From contig JAACJP010000023.1 in NCBI GenBank assembly GCA_013368375.1, positions 248,001-312,000 of the forward strand: a stretch of DNA of 64,000 bases, written 5' to 3'. The translations under genes and the position numbers were made by a program. The notes under the pieces were generated by a model. The model had not been told where the DNA came from and ran no database searches. It worked only from the letters and a program-made list of their open reading frames with translations. This document shows, piece by piece, positions 24,044 to 35,308 of this stretch. This DNA comes from Tricholomella constricta (taxonomy: Eukaryota > Basidiomycota > Agaricomycetes > Agaricales > Lyophyllaceae). Each line of letters opens with the position of its first letter. Position 1 is the first letter of the stretch.

Positions 24044-24430
24044 GAACCCAGTCGAATCTCAAAAAATACAACAGTGTACCATATATCACAACCACCTCTC
24101 GGAAGGAATCTTCATTCTTGCACTTCATTTACATATACTGCTATCGCCCCGGATCCATTGTGCACTCACTCGCCGCTATAATGTTGTCTTGCTACCAATA
24201 CACACCTACCATCTTACAATTTAACAGTCATATTATCGACGTAGTGTCTTACTATACCTACTACCACCAGAAAAAAGTTTATACAGTCCCAAGTTACTTG
24301 AATGACATCCTTGTTGTCTGAAAGCATTGCGTCACGGGAAAATCGTACAAACATGAAGCCAAAAACAATAAGCAAGGTATACAGTACATGTCCCACTTCC
24401 ATCCGAGTGTCCATACTATCTCCTAGCCCC
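24044..24430. other. Intergenic, convergent 3' ends
   Basis: 387 A/T-rich bp between two converging stop codons. No gene or repeat seen; consistent with two 3' untranslated regions. Confidence 0.5.
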
Positions 24431-26021
24431 TCACGACAGCTCACTGCCAGCGACACTATCAAAATCTCTCCCCATCGATGTCCCACTCCCGCTGTTGCTA
24501 CCTCCGCCATTCCCGCTGCCGCTGCCGCCCCTGCACCCACTTGCACCGGACGGGGAGAGCGCGAGCTCAGGGAAGAGCTCCAGTAGCACAAGGTCGAGCA
24601 GAAACAGCACAAGATGCACATTGCAGGGTGCGCTGCTGAGCGGTTCGAGGGCTGCGTCGAGTGTCTGTGACGGAGACGGGCCGAGAAGGAGGGGAAGGAG
24701 GCGTGTTGCTGTTGACGTTCGGATTAGTGATAGGTACAGGAACTGAGAAAAGGGGGTGTACCAAGCGCGCTGTTCGGCCGCCACGCGACGAGGCGGGCGC
24801 GGATTTCGGCCTGTTGTTCGGGAGTGGGCTCGATGGGCGGAGGACCGGGGTATCCGTTCGGGAAGAGGGTGCGTTTGGCGGTGCGTGTGATGGAGAGGAT
24901 GAAGGCCGGGGAGAGTTGTGTCTTCAGTAGATGCGGAAGGAGGCTGTGAGTGTGGAAGTTAGTTTTAGACAAAGCTGAAGGTAGAGGAACGGACCGGTCA
25001 AGAAAAGAGGATGAAAAGTCTGCAAGGAGGCGGGTGGTGGTGAGGAGGGTGGTGGAGGCCATGCGGTCCTGGAGGGTAAAGATCTCGGATAACATCGTGA
25101 GCGGTGGGTCGGCATAGTGCTGGGGTGGGGAAGGGGGAAGGAAGGAGTTTGGCGGTGGGATTGGTTGAAATTTATTGACGCGCTTGATGGTGCTGAGGGT
25201 CTGCTTATAGGCATGGATGAGCGAGAGGCAAGCACTTGATACGACCTGGATGGCGGAAAGGACGAGAACGATGATGGTTTGAAAGGAAAAGGCATTGGAT
25301 GAGGGGGGCGAGGGCGAGCGTGGTGGATCTGGGGGCTGTAGAGACGTCAGTAGATGGGTGAAGGAGGACGAGGAGCAGGGCTTGCCTGGTCGTGGAGCTG
25401 GAGCAAGTCCAGAATTGACTTCTGGATGAACCAGGGCTGTGTTATCTTTGGGATGACATCGTTGAGAAGGACTTTGAGGACGATCTCGCGGACAATGAAG
25501 CGTTCTGCGTCTGGCTGATAGTCTTGATATGGGAGGCAGACCTTGAGAACGTGGTCGACGAGCTGGCGGAAGTACTCGGTGTCCAAACGACCATCAGCAG
25601 ATACGGCCATGTGGGGCTGAAGCTGATGGAAGAGCTGGGGCAGAGAGGCAGCACCGCCCGAGGCATAGGAGGTAGAGAGTTTGTGGTCGGCATTGCGGTA
25701 GTCGCGGTAGTGTTGGGTGATGACAGCGGGGACGTGGCGCAGGAGGAGGGCGGGGAGAGGCAAGGTTTGGATACGGGCGTCGAGCTGGCGGACGACGATG
25801 GCGACGATGCGAGTCAACTCTGGCAGAAATTGTTTGTCGTAGCGAGAGATCTTTGACCACCAGGGAACGACGAAGGCGCGGAGGGCGAGGGCGAGGAAGT
25901 CGTAGAGCTCGGCGGAGAGGTCGACGTCGGGGACGATGAGGGGAAGGTCAGCATCATGGGCGAGGGCGGGGAACAGAAGGCGGTTTGCGAGGGGACGCGC
26001 GCGGGCCGACGCGATGGACAT
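24431..26021 (-). CDS. PXA-domain protein (sorting nexin-associated type)
   Basis: The first exon encodes MSIASARARPLANRLLFPAL followed by a PXA-type helical domain: ELYDFLALALRAFVVPWWSK, DKQFLPELTRIVAIVVRQLD, LLLRHVPAVITQHYRDYRNA, QLFHQLQPHMAV, EYFRQLVDHVLKVCLPYQDY and the closing FIVREIVLKVLLNDVIPKIT. PXA domains are found in Mdm1/SNX13-14-type proteins that work at endosome or ER contact sites. Later exons contain a hydrophobic stretch (FQTIIVLVLSAIQVVSSACL) and helices ending in a Gly/Ser-rich tail. No PX, RGS or nexin C domain follows, so it is a short PXA-only form. Introns lie near 25330-25385, 24960-25000 and 24705-24765. The start is 56 bp from a divergent membrane-protein gene. Confidence 0.78.
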
Positions 26022-26077
26022 GCGAGACGGAAGGACGCGAGCGTTTCACCCACCGCCACCGCTTGGCTCCCGCGTTC
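26022..26077. promoter_or_regulatory. 56-bp gap between divergent starts
   Basis: Two divergent ATG codons are separated by only 56 GC-rich bases. Transcription signals for both genes must overlap this gap and possibly the opposing first exons. No TATA box is seen. Confidence 0.45.
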
Positions 26078-26935
26078 ATGGCAGACAGTCCCCGCGGCCT
26101 CTCGCGCACGACACTTATCATCGTCGTCGTCTGCGCCTCCCTCGCCGGTCTCGCCATCGTCCTTCTCACCGTCAAGCTCCTGCGCTCTCGTCGTCGTCGT
26201 CCTGCTGCTCCCCTCCCTCCCGTTCAGCCCCTCGCTCACCGTCGCACCACTAAATTTGAGACCTATTACGATACCCCCCTCCTCTACAACAACAGTCGCC
26301 CCACAAGCAGCATTCCTCCCAATACCCCCGACCGCTTAGACACCCCCCTCCCCGTCCCCATCTTTCCCAGCTCATCCGATTCTTTTCACTCCTCAGACTC
26401 CGGTCTCCCCGCGCCCTCTCGCCCTACGCCCCCCCCGCGGCCCCTCTCGTCTGTCTCCGTCATCTCTAACGGGATCCCCGCCCTCTCGCACCGCACAAGC
26501 CGTCAAACTCTGCGCGGCGTCCCCCACAATCCTCACAGCCGGGTTCAGATCATCCTCCCTGCCCCGCTCGCCCCATCTCTTCAAAGGCCTCAGAGCAGAC
26601 AGTGCAATAGCCGTCGCGACATCGACTCTGACCGCATGAGCTTTGTCGACAAGTGGGTCCCCGTCGGACGCGACGACTCCAGCGCCTCCAATAATGGTAT
26701 GTCGTCTCATGTCTCTGCCTGTCCCTATTAAAACCTCAACAACCTTTACCCGTCAGCGAGCAGCCCATCGACCCCACGTCCATCTCGCCGTGCCTCGTCG
26801 ACGACATCAATGTCCACCTCCCCATCATCCTACTCCTACTTTCAACCCCATTCTCCACCTCCGCCCGTTCCTGAACTTCCTTCACTATATCCCACACCCA
26901 TTCCCACTGAGCACAGAGGCCCGGCGGCTACATAA
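26078..26935 (+). CDS. Single-pass membrane protein with disordered cytosolic tail
   Basis: Starts MADSPRGLSRTTLIIVVVCA. One strong membrane helix spans residues 11-32 (TLIIVVVCASLAGLAIVLLTV) and is followed at once by a basic stop-transfer run, LLRSRRRRP. The rest is Pro/Ser/Thr-rich and apparently disordered. One intron (26697-26754) joins DDSSASNN to ASSPSTPRPSRRASS, and the protein ends LPSLYPTPIPTEHRGPAAT. The basic flank predicts a short outside N-terminus and a long cytosolic tail. Such proteins are common in agaricomycetes and often uncharacterised. No catalytic or binding motif was found. It is divergent from the PXA gene. Confidence 0.65.
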
Positions 26936-27746
26936 CAAGCTCGCATGGCATCTCTATTCCACTCGTTTTCGTTACATTAGGTCTACTATTTCGACACCAC
27001 GCAGTCTTTGACCCCCCACGCATTCGTTCCTTACATAGGATATATCTATTCTTCTTGGTTTACATAGACCCATCGACATTGTCATTTCGGACATTCTACT
27101 TGTACAAAAGTTACGCTTTATTCTCGCTAGCATACTTGCGGAAATGGAATCCTTGTTTCGTGGAGCTCGGGGGGCTCTAAGCCGCAAGACACTCTCGTTG
27201 CACAATTTTTTGATTTTCCGACATCCTGACGGATCCCGGCCCGAAATGACGCTCCACGATCATGTTCCACATTTAGGTCATCTTCGCGTCGCGTCGCGAT
27301 CTATTTTTACATCGGCTCTCTGGCTTCGCGCGCATTGCTGCCGCCGGAACAAGGCCGCCGTCCGAAAAGAGCGCAAACCTTAGGCCCTATGTCGGCGTCT
27401 GCAAAAGTTCAAAGGTCAGATATTACAGTCAATCCACTAGAAATGTACGACAATCCTCTATCATATCGTAAGCAGTCAGACTCCTCTGCTCAAAGTCTAT
27501 TTGGGCCTCGTACCAGTTGATATGTGCCCAAGTGGCGTAAGCGAACGCAAACAATGATCATTTTTTTTGAAGTGACCAGATCGTTGCGCCACATCCTGGG
27601 TCAACAACAAACTCTAGTCACCTCTTGTCTGACTTGATTGACGTTATCAAGTTCGACAGAAATTTGCATAATCTTTTTAATGATGACCATATAATACCTA
27701 CCTGGAAGTACACTCTGAGTGCCAATATATGTAGAAAACGGACAAC
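26936..27746. other. Intergenic, left of the SINE-like insertion
   Basis: About 810 bp without a recognised gene. Frames are short. The first part is probably the 3' untranslated region of the membrane-protein gene. Confidence 0.4.
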
Positions 27747-27905
27747 ATTGTGTGAAGGGCGGCCCCGTAAGGGGTCGAATCCGAAGTCACGATAGATTCA
27801 CATATAGCATATCAAGTCTACAGGTTGTACATAGAAAACCCACCATAGGGCAATGCCCGACGGGTAATGGAATTAAAAAAAAAAAAAAAAAAATTGTGTG
27901 AAGGG
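27747..27905 (+). mobile_element. SINE-like retroposon with poly(A) tail and target-site duplication
   Basis: A 13-bp direct repeat ATTGTGTGAAGGG (27747-27759 and 27893-27905, perfect) flanks about 133 bp that end in 19 consecutive A residues (27875-27893). A 3' poly(A) tail plus a perfect duplication of this length is the signature of target-primed retrotransposition. Near the 5' end, GGGGTCGAATCC (27771-27782) is one mismatch from the tRNA-type pol III B box. No A box precedes it, so the copy may be 5'-truncated. There is no coding capacity. Confidence 0.78.
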
Positions 27906-28096
27906 ACACTTACCCTCTGGGCAGTAGTAGCGGCACCGAAAAGAACTACATACATGGCATCAACTGTACGCTGCTGTGATATCAAGGTTAATTTACCTAC
28001 GTGCTACCCAGAGGATCGGACGAGCTCTACGAAATACGAGGGACGGAAGTACTTGGCATGGGAGTGGAATGGGGTGAATAGTCATGCCATTGAATA

Positions 28097-29868
28097 TCAT
28101 TGCAAGGTATTGTGTTGGGCATCACTGAATGAATTGTGTTGAGTGTTGGAAATATACAAGGGGACCTCATTATAGAAAATGTATGCGGTAGACATGGGCA
28201 GCGAAGGGCGTAAGAGACCAGCATGATCAACGAGAAGACTATCGGTGGCCGGTGAGAAGTGGAAGTTATACGCCAATCCAGGTGTTGGCAAATAATATCG
28301 AGAGATCATTTCCTCGAGCAGCAGTGAGGCGCTCGTTGGAGCGACAATTGAAGAGAGCTTGAATTTCATTCTACGATGACCGTTAGACAGAAAAGGCAAA
28401 AGACGATAGCGGCGCTCATTACGGCCACGAGCGAAGCGCCTTCGTCTTGCTCGACGGCGAGTAAAGGGAAAGTTTGAGACGGCATGCCAATGACGAGAAT
28501 CAAGGACCTTTTCATATGTCTGGACGAGTAACATCGATGATTGCATCCACGAAGAATCTAGGAGGTTGCGAGGCTTTAAGCGTCTTCCTGGATATGTCGA
28601 TTGTTCGGTGCTGTGCTAAGCAGACGAGGCTCAACTCGGAACCAGAGACTACAATTCGGTGGAAAGCCCGGCAACCCCTGATTCGATGCCGCTCTGTGCA
28701 TGAAATAACCTCATCAGTAGATGCCAAATACAAAGCATCATTGAAAGTCTCTGCGACAGGCAGCGAATCAGCCGAGGACTGCGGCACTTCCTGCGTTGCA
28801 ACTTCGGGCCCGGGTCGCATGTCTTGTCGAGCCTTTTCGGGCTCATCCAAGAGAAGGTGGGTCCGAAACTGATGAGATATCCTTGAAAATTATTCATTGT
28901 TCATCGATGATATGATTTACTGACCATGGTCTCGTCCATAAGCCCCCGGATGTATAAAAGCTAGTCATTCTGTGACCTTGAAGTACCACAAACTTTTCCA
29001 CGTTGGATGCCGAGGGAATTGTAATCTTGTTCGTGAGAATGGCGCTCGAGGTTTGTGCTGGACACTCGTTTCGTGCCCATAAAAGAGGACGCCAAAGAAC
29101 ACGGAAACGAGGCTTGACGATCCCTTCAATCCGCAAATTCTCTACTCCATATGGACAAAGGTGGGCTAGACGCGGGAAAAAACAAGTCGCGTATTTAAGG
29201 CAAGCCGCCGTTTCCTCAAACCACTTACATGTTGGCCGGGGGCACAACAGCTCATCGCGGCAGAAATTATCAAAAAGTGGATAGAGACGCGTAAAGTTGA
29301 TACCAATGGTCTTTTTCCGCACCAGTGATCAGCGCTGAAGCCTCAGCTATGTAGTTGAGCCGCCGAGATAGCAAACGTTGTACATCTCCATTCAGCCGAA
29401 GACGCTCGAAGTCCAAGTCCCACTGGTAACTTGGAACTCCTCCAGGACACTATTGACTCTAGATCAATGCATTTCCGGTCTTTCTTATACTTTCGTGACG
29501 CCTCCACTTGCAGTCATTCTGTATAGGCATTTTTGGCCTGAGAGATTCTCGACAGGACTCTGAATTGGGCCCAAAGGAAGGAAGCGCAGTATTCCGGAGA
29601 GAGACCCGATATCTGTCGCCCCAAGTGTCCGCGAAGACATCCTTCGGAAGGGCCCATATGGTAGAAGTGGGGCCCGAAGCGGTAATGAGTCGGTACCGCA
29701 GCCGGTCTTTCGTACATTGGCGATGTTCCTTGCATCGCAGGGGCAGGGGCTCGACGCAGTAGGCTTGTTTGGTACTAAGCCCCTCTGTCCGCAGTTCATA
29801 ATTGTGGAGGCCTTGCTCGAGTCCCAAGTCATTTCGAGCTCACTGATGGTAGCCTGTTGGGGAGTCAA
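28097..29868 (-). other. Unresolved minus-strand coding potential
   Basis: Several adjacent minus-strand frames of 110-150 codons read like protein: for example RLYPLFDNFCRDELLCPRPT and CPYGVENLRIEGIVKPRFRV around 28990-29290, and RTHLLLDEPEKARQDMRPGP after a plausible intron (about 28865-28920). A further stretch near 28150-28500 is Arg-rich. I could not assemble a full splice chain with a start and stop, nor recognise a family. It may be a diverged gene, a pseudogene or a species-restricted gene. Confidence 0.3.
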
Positions 29869-30241
29869 TATTCAATAGGCAGACTTGCCTGCTTCTTCAA
29901 CAGGACGCTCACTCACCTAGTAGTCAACCTTGAGACGGTGTCCAAAACGACTAATCAAACGACGGTCTAAGTGTACGCCTTAAAAGGCCTGTATGCATAC
30001 ACGCGATCAGCATGGGAATGTAAGGGCGTAAACGCGACTCCGGCATCCCAGTGCCCGGCGCCAAGGGTCAGGTTGGAGGTCACAGGGCCTACGTTGGAGC
30101 TGCATGGCCCAAATGTCAAGGGTGAAGCACAGCGAGCTCCTGTCAAGGTTCTTGTTCTGTCCCTCCATGTGATATCTCACGACCTTCAAGTACATCGTCC
30201 TCGTTGAGCTCTCTTGAGACCAATCTTGCTCACGACCCGCC
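29869..30241. other. Intergenic upstream of the fatty acid hydroxylase gene
   Basis: 373 bp with no gene seen; it holds the promoter of the gene starting at 30242. No clear TATA box. Confidence 0.4.
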
Positions 30242-30994
30242 ATGGTCATTTCGTCGGTGTGGAAGCAACTTGTACACCAATATTCCCCCGCCACTCTCGA
30301 ATTCTTCGGGACTTGCATTATCTCCCTCACCTTCTTTTGGGGACTATCCATCGTCTACATTTCTCTCCCATATGTCTTTCCCGCTTTCTCAGCACGCCGT
30401 AAGTTGCAGAAGCAGGAGAAACAACCTACCCCGTCAGAACTCCGGGACTGCTTGGGAGTCGTGTTGCGAAACCAGATGATTTCCACCTCCCTGCACATCG
30501 GTCTTATTACGCTGGGTAAGGCTGTAGGGAAGCCTCCATCGTATCGTTTCGACGTCATGCTTCCCGGCCCTTTGGAAATCATTCGAGACGTTGCGATAGG
30601 GATCGTCCTTCGCGAGATACTCTTTTATTACATCCATCGCCTTTTCCACCACCCCGCTCTGTACCCCACCATCCACAAGGCCCATCATCGCTTCACAGCA
30701 CCCGTGGCACTCGCGGCCCAATATGCATCCATCCCAGAGCACCTCCTCGCCAACATATTACCCATCTCGTTACCACTCATGATCATGCGCAGTCACATCG
30801 TGTCATTTTGGGTGTTCTTAGCGATGCAGTTGGCGGAAACCTCCACCGTGCATTCCGGATATGATTTCTTTGCTGGGTCAGCGAGGAAGCATGACTCGCA
30901 CCATGAAAAGTTCATGGTGAATTTTGGGACTGTCGGATTGATGGATTGGTTGCATGGGACGGATGGGAGCGCGAAGGCGAAGAAGGACGACTGA
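30242..30994 (+). CDS. Fatty acid hydroxylase/sterol desaturase superfamily membrane protein
   Basis: A single uninterrupted frame of 250 residues, unusual among these intron-rich neighbours. The start has a good context (GCCATGG). Membrane segments lie near FFGTCIISLTFFWGLSIVYI and in the helices flanking the histidine boxes. The diiron His motifs are all present: HRLFHH (HX3HH) around residue 138, HKAHH (HX2HH) around 151, and HDSHH (HX2HH) around 225, followed by NFGTVGLMDWLHGTDG, a typical family ending. The family oxidises C-H bonds of sterols, fatty acids or aldehydes at the ER. The nearest named type is the C-5 sterol desaturase/cholesterol 25-hydroxylase-like group. The exact substrate cannot be read from sequence. 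Confidence 0.88.
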   Translation: MVISSVWKQLVHQYSPATLEFFGTCIISLTFFWGLSIVYISLPYVFPAFSARRKLQKQEKQPTPSELRDCLGVVLRNQMISTSLHIGLITLGKAVGKPPSYRFDVMLPGPLEIIRDVAIGIVLREILFYYIHRLFHHPALYPTIHKAHHRFTAPVALAAQYASIPEHLLANILPISLPLMIMRSHIVSFWVFLAMQLAETSTVHSGYDFFAGSARKHDSHHEKFMVNFGTVGLMDWLHGTDGSAKAKKDD

Positions 30995-31211
30995 AGAAGG
31001 GTAATCTAGCACAAGCCTGCCTGGAAATATATGTACATAGTATTCGCGTTGAAGAAAGTTAAGCGTGATCAAATATTTATGAGGCAAGTTTAAAGGCTGA
31101 TTTTAAAGGCCCGCTGCAGGGTCAACCACTGACCACTTTCGACGCGCCACTCCTACAAGTACTACATCCTCCTTGGGGACTCACCTTTTGGTCTTCGACT
31201 GGGCGTGTGGA

Positions 31212-34200
31212 ATGGGAAAACACAAGAAAAAAGAAGAAGAGGAGGTTTACCATGTCGGTGCGTGGTCGTATCGCTGATCGAACGAAGCTTTCTCAACGTC
31301 AACTTATTAACGGCCGTGCAGAGGTCATTACAAAAGCACGCGTGGCTATCGTCTCCAGTGATGAAGAGGATTCTAACGAAGACGAAACCACAAAAAAGAA
31401 ACGCAAAAAGAAAGGCAAAGGGAAGGCCAAGGCTGATATTAGATGGGTGCGTTATTGTTCCGTCTGTTTCTTCCGGAGTGTGTTCATTTGCTTTAGGAAT
31501 ACTATGTCAAGGTAACTTTTCATCTTATAATTATGTTTGCCGCGCGCTCAAAGGCACCAGTGGGCTGGCTACGATTCGGATTCTAATAGGTAATGATAGA
31601 ATGGTGAAGTCTGAAAGAAATAGCACTCAACCATCTCCCTTGATCCTAGCTGGGAACCAGGAGAGAACGTCGCAGGGTGCCAGCGTCTCCTTCATAGCTT
31701 TTGGGAACACATAGGGACAGACAATGCCGATTATTACGTTGGTTATGAAGTCACAGCGTCAGACAAATGGATCAGTAGGTCCACACCTCTTCAAACTCAA
31801 AATCATTCTAATGCGCTCACTCACAGAAAGGGAAAAGAAGTACTTCCACAGGGAGTTCAACGAAGCCCAGGAGAATTTGAGAGTCCAAAGAGATAAAGAG
31901 ATGCGAGAACGGAGCAAGAAAGCGGTAAGCCCACGCAAGTTAATGGTGCGGCTCATACTGAGACTGCAGAAAGACGAAGAAAAGGAAAAAGTCAGCTTCA
32001 ACGGAGGCCGGCCGACCGTACAGAGCACCGTCGGCCTTCAAATCCAAATCCCGGACAGATGTGAGAAAAGTTTACAACCTTGTAATGAATTAATTCCCTC
32101 TCATTCTGTTCGCAATTGCAGAGTTTAGCCTTGTCAGAATCTGATGAGGACTCATCGGATGACGATGAACCTCTCATGCGGAAAAGAAAGCTCAAAGCTG
32201 TTGAATCATCTGACGATGTGAATACACAACTTTTCTAAACGAGATTTGTCTAATTAACGTACCAAGGCTATTCCACTGATAAGGCTTCCTGCTCGTAAAT
32301 TGATGAAGACTAACGACTCAACCCCCGTCGTCACTGATCCTGGCCCAAAGGAGGTACGTATCGTATGTTCACATCTTCTAAGATATATGCCTAATGTGGT
32401 GAAACCAGTCCAAGGAGACAGCAGTCGACGAAGCGGTATCTGGCTCATTCCTGTCTACATAGGAAATCCACTCACCATACAAACAGCATGATTGGGCAAA
32501 ATCCCTCTTTTCGGAACCTTCTTCGCCTGCTTCGACTAAATCTCCCGTTGATCCCGCAGCTCGACCACTACCGCCGCCACCATGGCCCTCATCTCGCCCG
32601 TCGTCAGCTAAAACCACTCCAACCATCCCTTCAAAGCTTCCGCCACGCGATAACAATTCTTATATCAAGGTCGCCGAAATGGCGCCTGAGAAGGTAGCGT
32701 CGGGGAGTGGAATTTCCATTAAACAACGGCTTGCCCAGGGGGCTCTTGCACCGACACGACCCAAGGCTATCCCTCTCCCAACGCCAAAGCTAAAGCCCTC
32801 TCTGCCACCCGTTAAAACAGCTTTAATGAATCTTAGCTTCAAGAAAAAGACGGTATCAACGCCTGTGTTGAGTGCCAGCGGATCATTCGCTATGGACAAT
32901 AACAGAAGTCCCACCATGCCCCAACCTGCAGTTGGGGATTGTGAGCCTACGCTGGCGGCCCTAAATGCACCTTTGTCCCCAGTAAGCCAAGATATGCATA
33001 TCCCCCAGGTCGCTGCCTCTCCTCAAGATTACACCATGCACGAACCTCAGGATGGATCAGCATATCACACTCCACCTTGGTCCGTCACAACAGAAAGGTT
33101 CGTAAATTGCTCAAGCTATGATGAGCATTGAGGTATGACTTGCCCGCCATATAGGACACAGAGGCCGCCACCTATTGCCAATCCATCTATGGCAATGGCG
33201 GATCGGTTTTTGAGCTCTATCATGCCGCCTGCGTGAGTGTAGGTCTTGAGATGCCGTTGTCGGGGACCTTATTATTTCTTTTCGTCACACAGCCTTGCCG
33301 CACCGTTAACGTATCCTATTTTGTCTCGAACGCCGCTTGCGTTTACTGATTCTTCAGTGCAGGCCCACAGTGGAAGAACCCTTCGAGCCCCAACCGCCCC
33401 AACCTCTCGTATCTAGGAGGCCACCTCCGCAACAGTATGTTTATCCATACTTTCTTTGTTAACTTCTCAAAGTCTGGCAGGATTCCAAAAAAATGGTCAT
33501 GGTCTGGCAGCGTCTTTACGGAAGCCAAGCCCTCCGAGCCTGTCTTCAATGTCACGTTCTACGACGTGACTGAGCACATGCAAGGAGGGATGCGATTTAG
33601 TGTGGCGCTATCCTCCATGAATCGCCTCGATTTTACAAGTTTCCATGATGCTGTCGATCTCGACTCCATCCTACTGGCATGCGACGGCGTTCACCAATTT
33701 GCGCGGTTGGGGCCCAAAGGAAACGACGATGTCGAGCCCCTCCAGATCTTCAGTACGTATATGGCGAAGATGCAAAAGGTATGTGCTCGTCGGAATCTGG
33801 AGCTTTTTTCGCCAACATCTTTGTTAGGTTATCTTCTTTCCAATTTCTCTCGATAATATCACTGTCGCACATATCATTTTCTTCCACCACAATACTGCTA
33901 TTCCCGCACGTCGTTTTAGGCCTCCATTTGAACTTCAGAGGACAGGATCATTGGTTGCTGCCCTGGTGCCATGGACTCTGACATCCGCGCAGCTTCAAAA
34001 ACATTACCGCAAACCACCGAATGCCTATCTTCCAGCTAACATAGACATGAAGGCTACAATGACGGACAAGGCACGATGGGAACGAACCATCCGGACCAAG
34101 GCAGCGTATCAACATGCGCTTCGTATTCTGAAATTCCCGCAATGGCTGCACAAATACATGTCGGAAGAAGGGCGCGAACGCACATACTGGGTCTGGTGGG

Positions 34201-35250
34201 AAGGTGGCGATGGAACTAAAAAGAAACCCGGTGTGGAGACACAATTGCTGCACACCATCATGGACCAATGCCGTGCAAAAAAGCCTCGCAACAATCTTGC
34301 CGAGATCCGCATCGTTTTTGTCCATGTCGGCGCTATCAAGACACTTTATAAGCTTCCGGGTTTCCTGGATTTCTGTTCCGTTTCCTCTCACATCCAGTTC
34401 TACACTTATGGCACACATCACACTGTACCACCGCCATATTGGGGAGTGCGAGAAATTTATCCTTGCGGTGGGTTTTATTTTCAATATCATTTAATTTATT
34501 GTTGTCCTGACAGCCTACGACCACAGGCGGCATCGTCTCGTTTACTCCGAGAGCCATCTTTGACGATCCCATCGGCGTCCTTCATCGCATTGGCCAGATC
34601 CAGAGCCATCCTTTATGGGAGTGCTACATCCTACCAACAACTCTGGGAATGGTGGCCAAGCTCTATGGTCAGAAGGCAAACGAAGATCCATTAGCCTTGT
34701 TTGATCGGTCAGTCACGGTCTTGCTTGTTCTAGCGCACGTTTTCTTCATGCTCATACTTCAACTCAGCGGACTATTCCCTTACGTTGGACTTTTAAACGC
34801 TATTGAGAACGGAGAGCTCGCACTGGTGACGTCGCCTCCTGCGCAAGAACTTTCACCGACGCAAAACAACAATCCCCGCCAGGACTGGTTGAATAAATAT
34901 TGGATATATCGGCCTCATGGTCCTCGATCTATCCTCCAGTCCACTGTTGACACGTTTAATTTCAAGTACGGGGACATTCAACAAGGAGAGTGGATTCCTA
35001 AAATTCATTCCGACATCTCGAAGGATCTGGCAAGTATGAGGTGCCAGCCGGTCTTCATGGGGCAGTACCGGCGGTATGTTGTGTTTGAGAGCCCCACTGA
35101 AAGGCGTGTACCCGTGCAGGATGGGGTGAGTTTCTGAGTTTCCGTGCAAGTTTTCTTTCCCAAACTGACGTCGGGTCTCATGATTAGCTGGAGTGGACCA
35201 CGGTGACGAAATTTGATTTCAAGGACGATTTTTTCCCGAAGCAAGAGTGA
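31212..35250 (+). CDS. Chromodomain protein with long C-terminal region
   Basis: The first short exon gives MGKHKKKEEEEVYHV and splices to EVITKARVAIVSSDEEDSNE. The chromodomain continues after a Lys/Glu-rich insert (DETTKKKRKKKGKGKAKAD) with IRWEYYVKWAGYDSDSNSWE, PGENVAGCQRLLHSFWEHIG. The aromatic positions expected to cage methyl-lysine are present (Tyr in EVYHV, Trp in VKW). A disordered, Pro/Ser/Lys-rich middle follows. Then a large conserved-looking region runs from RIPKKWSWSGSVFTEAKPSE through DKARWERTIRTKAAYQHALR and IRIVFVHVGAIKTLYKLPGF to WTTVTKFDFKDDFFPKQE. I do not recognise the C-terminal domain. HP1 or Chp1-type heterochromatin proteins are possible relatives, but that is inference. 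More than ten short introns are used and the gene seems intact. Confidence 0.82.
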
Positions 35251-35308
35251 ATACATTGTACTGTACATACATATAGCCGGTCCCCAGTGTGCATCTTTAC
35301 AAGTAGAT

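Noticed and set aside
27875..27893. Run of 19 A as a sequencing or assembly artefact
   Set aside because: It sits exactly at the inner edge of a perfect 13-bp duplication, as expected for a retroposon tail.
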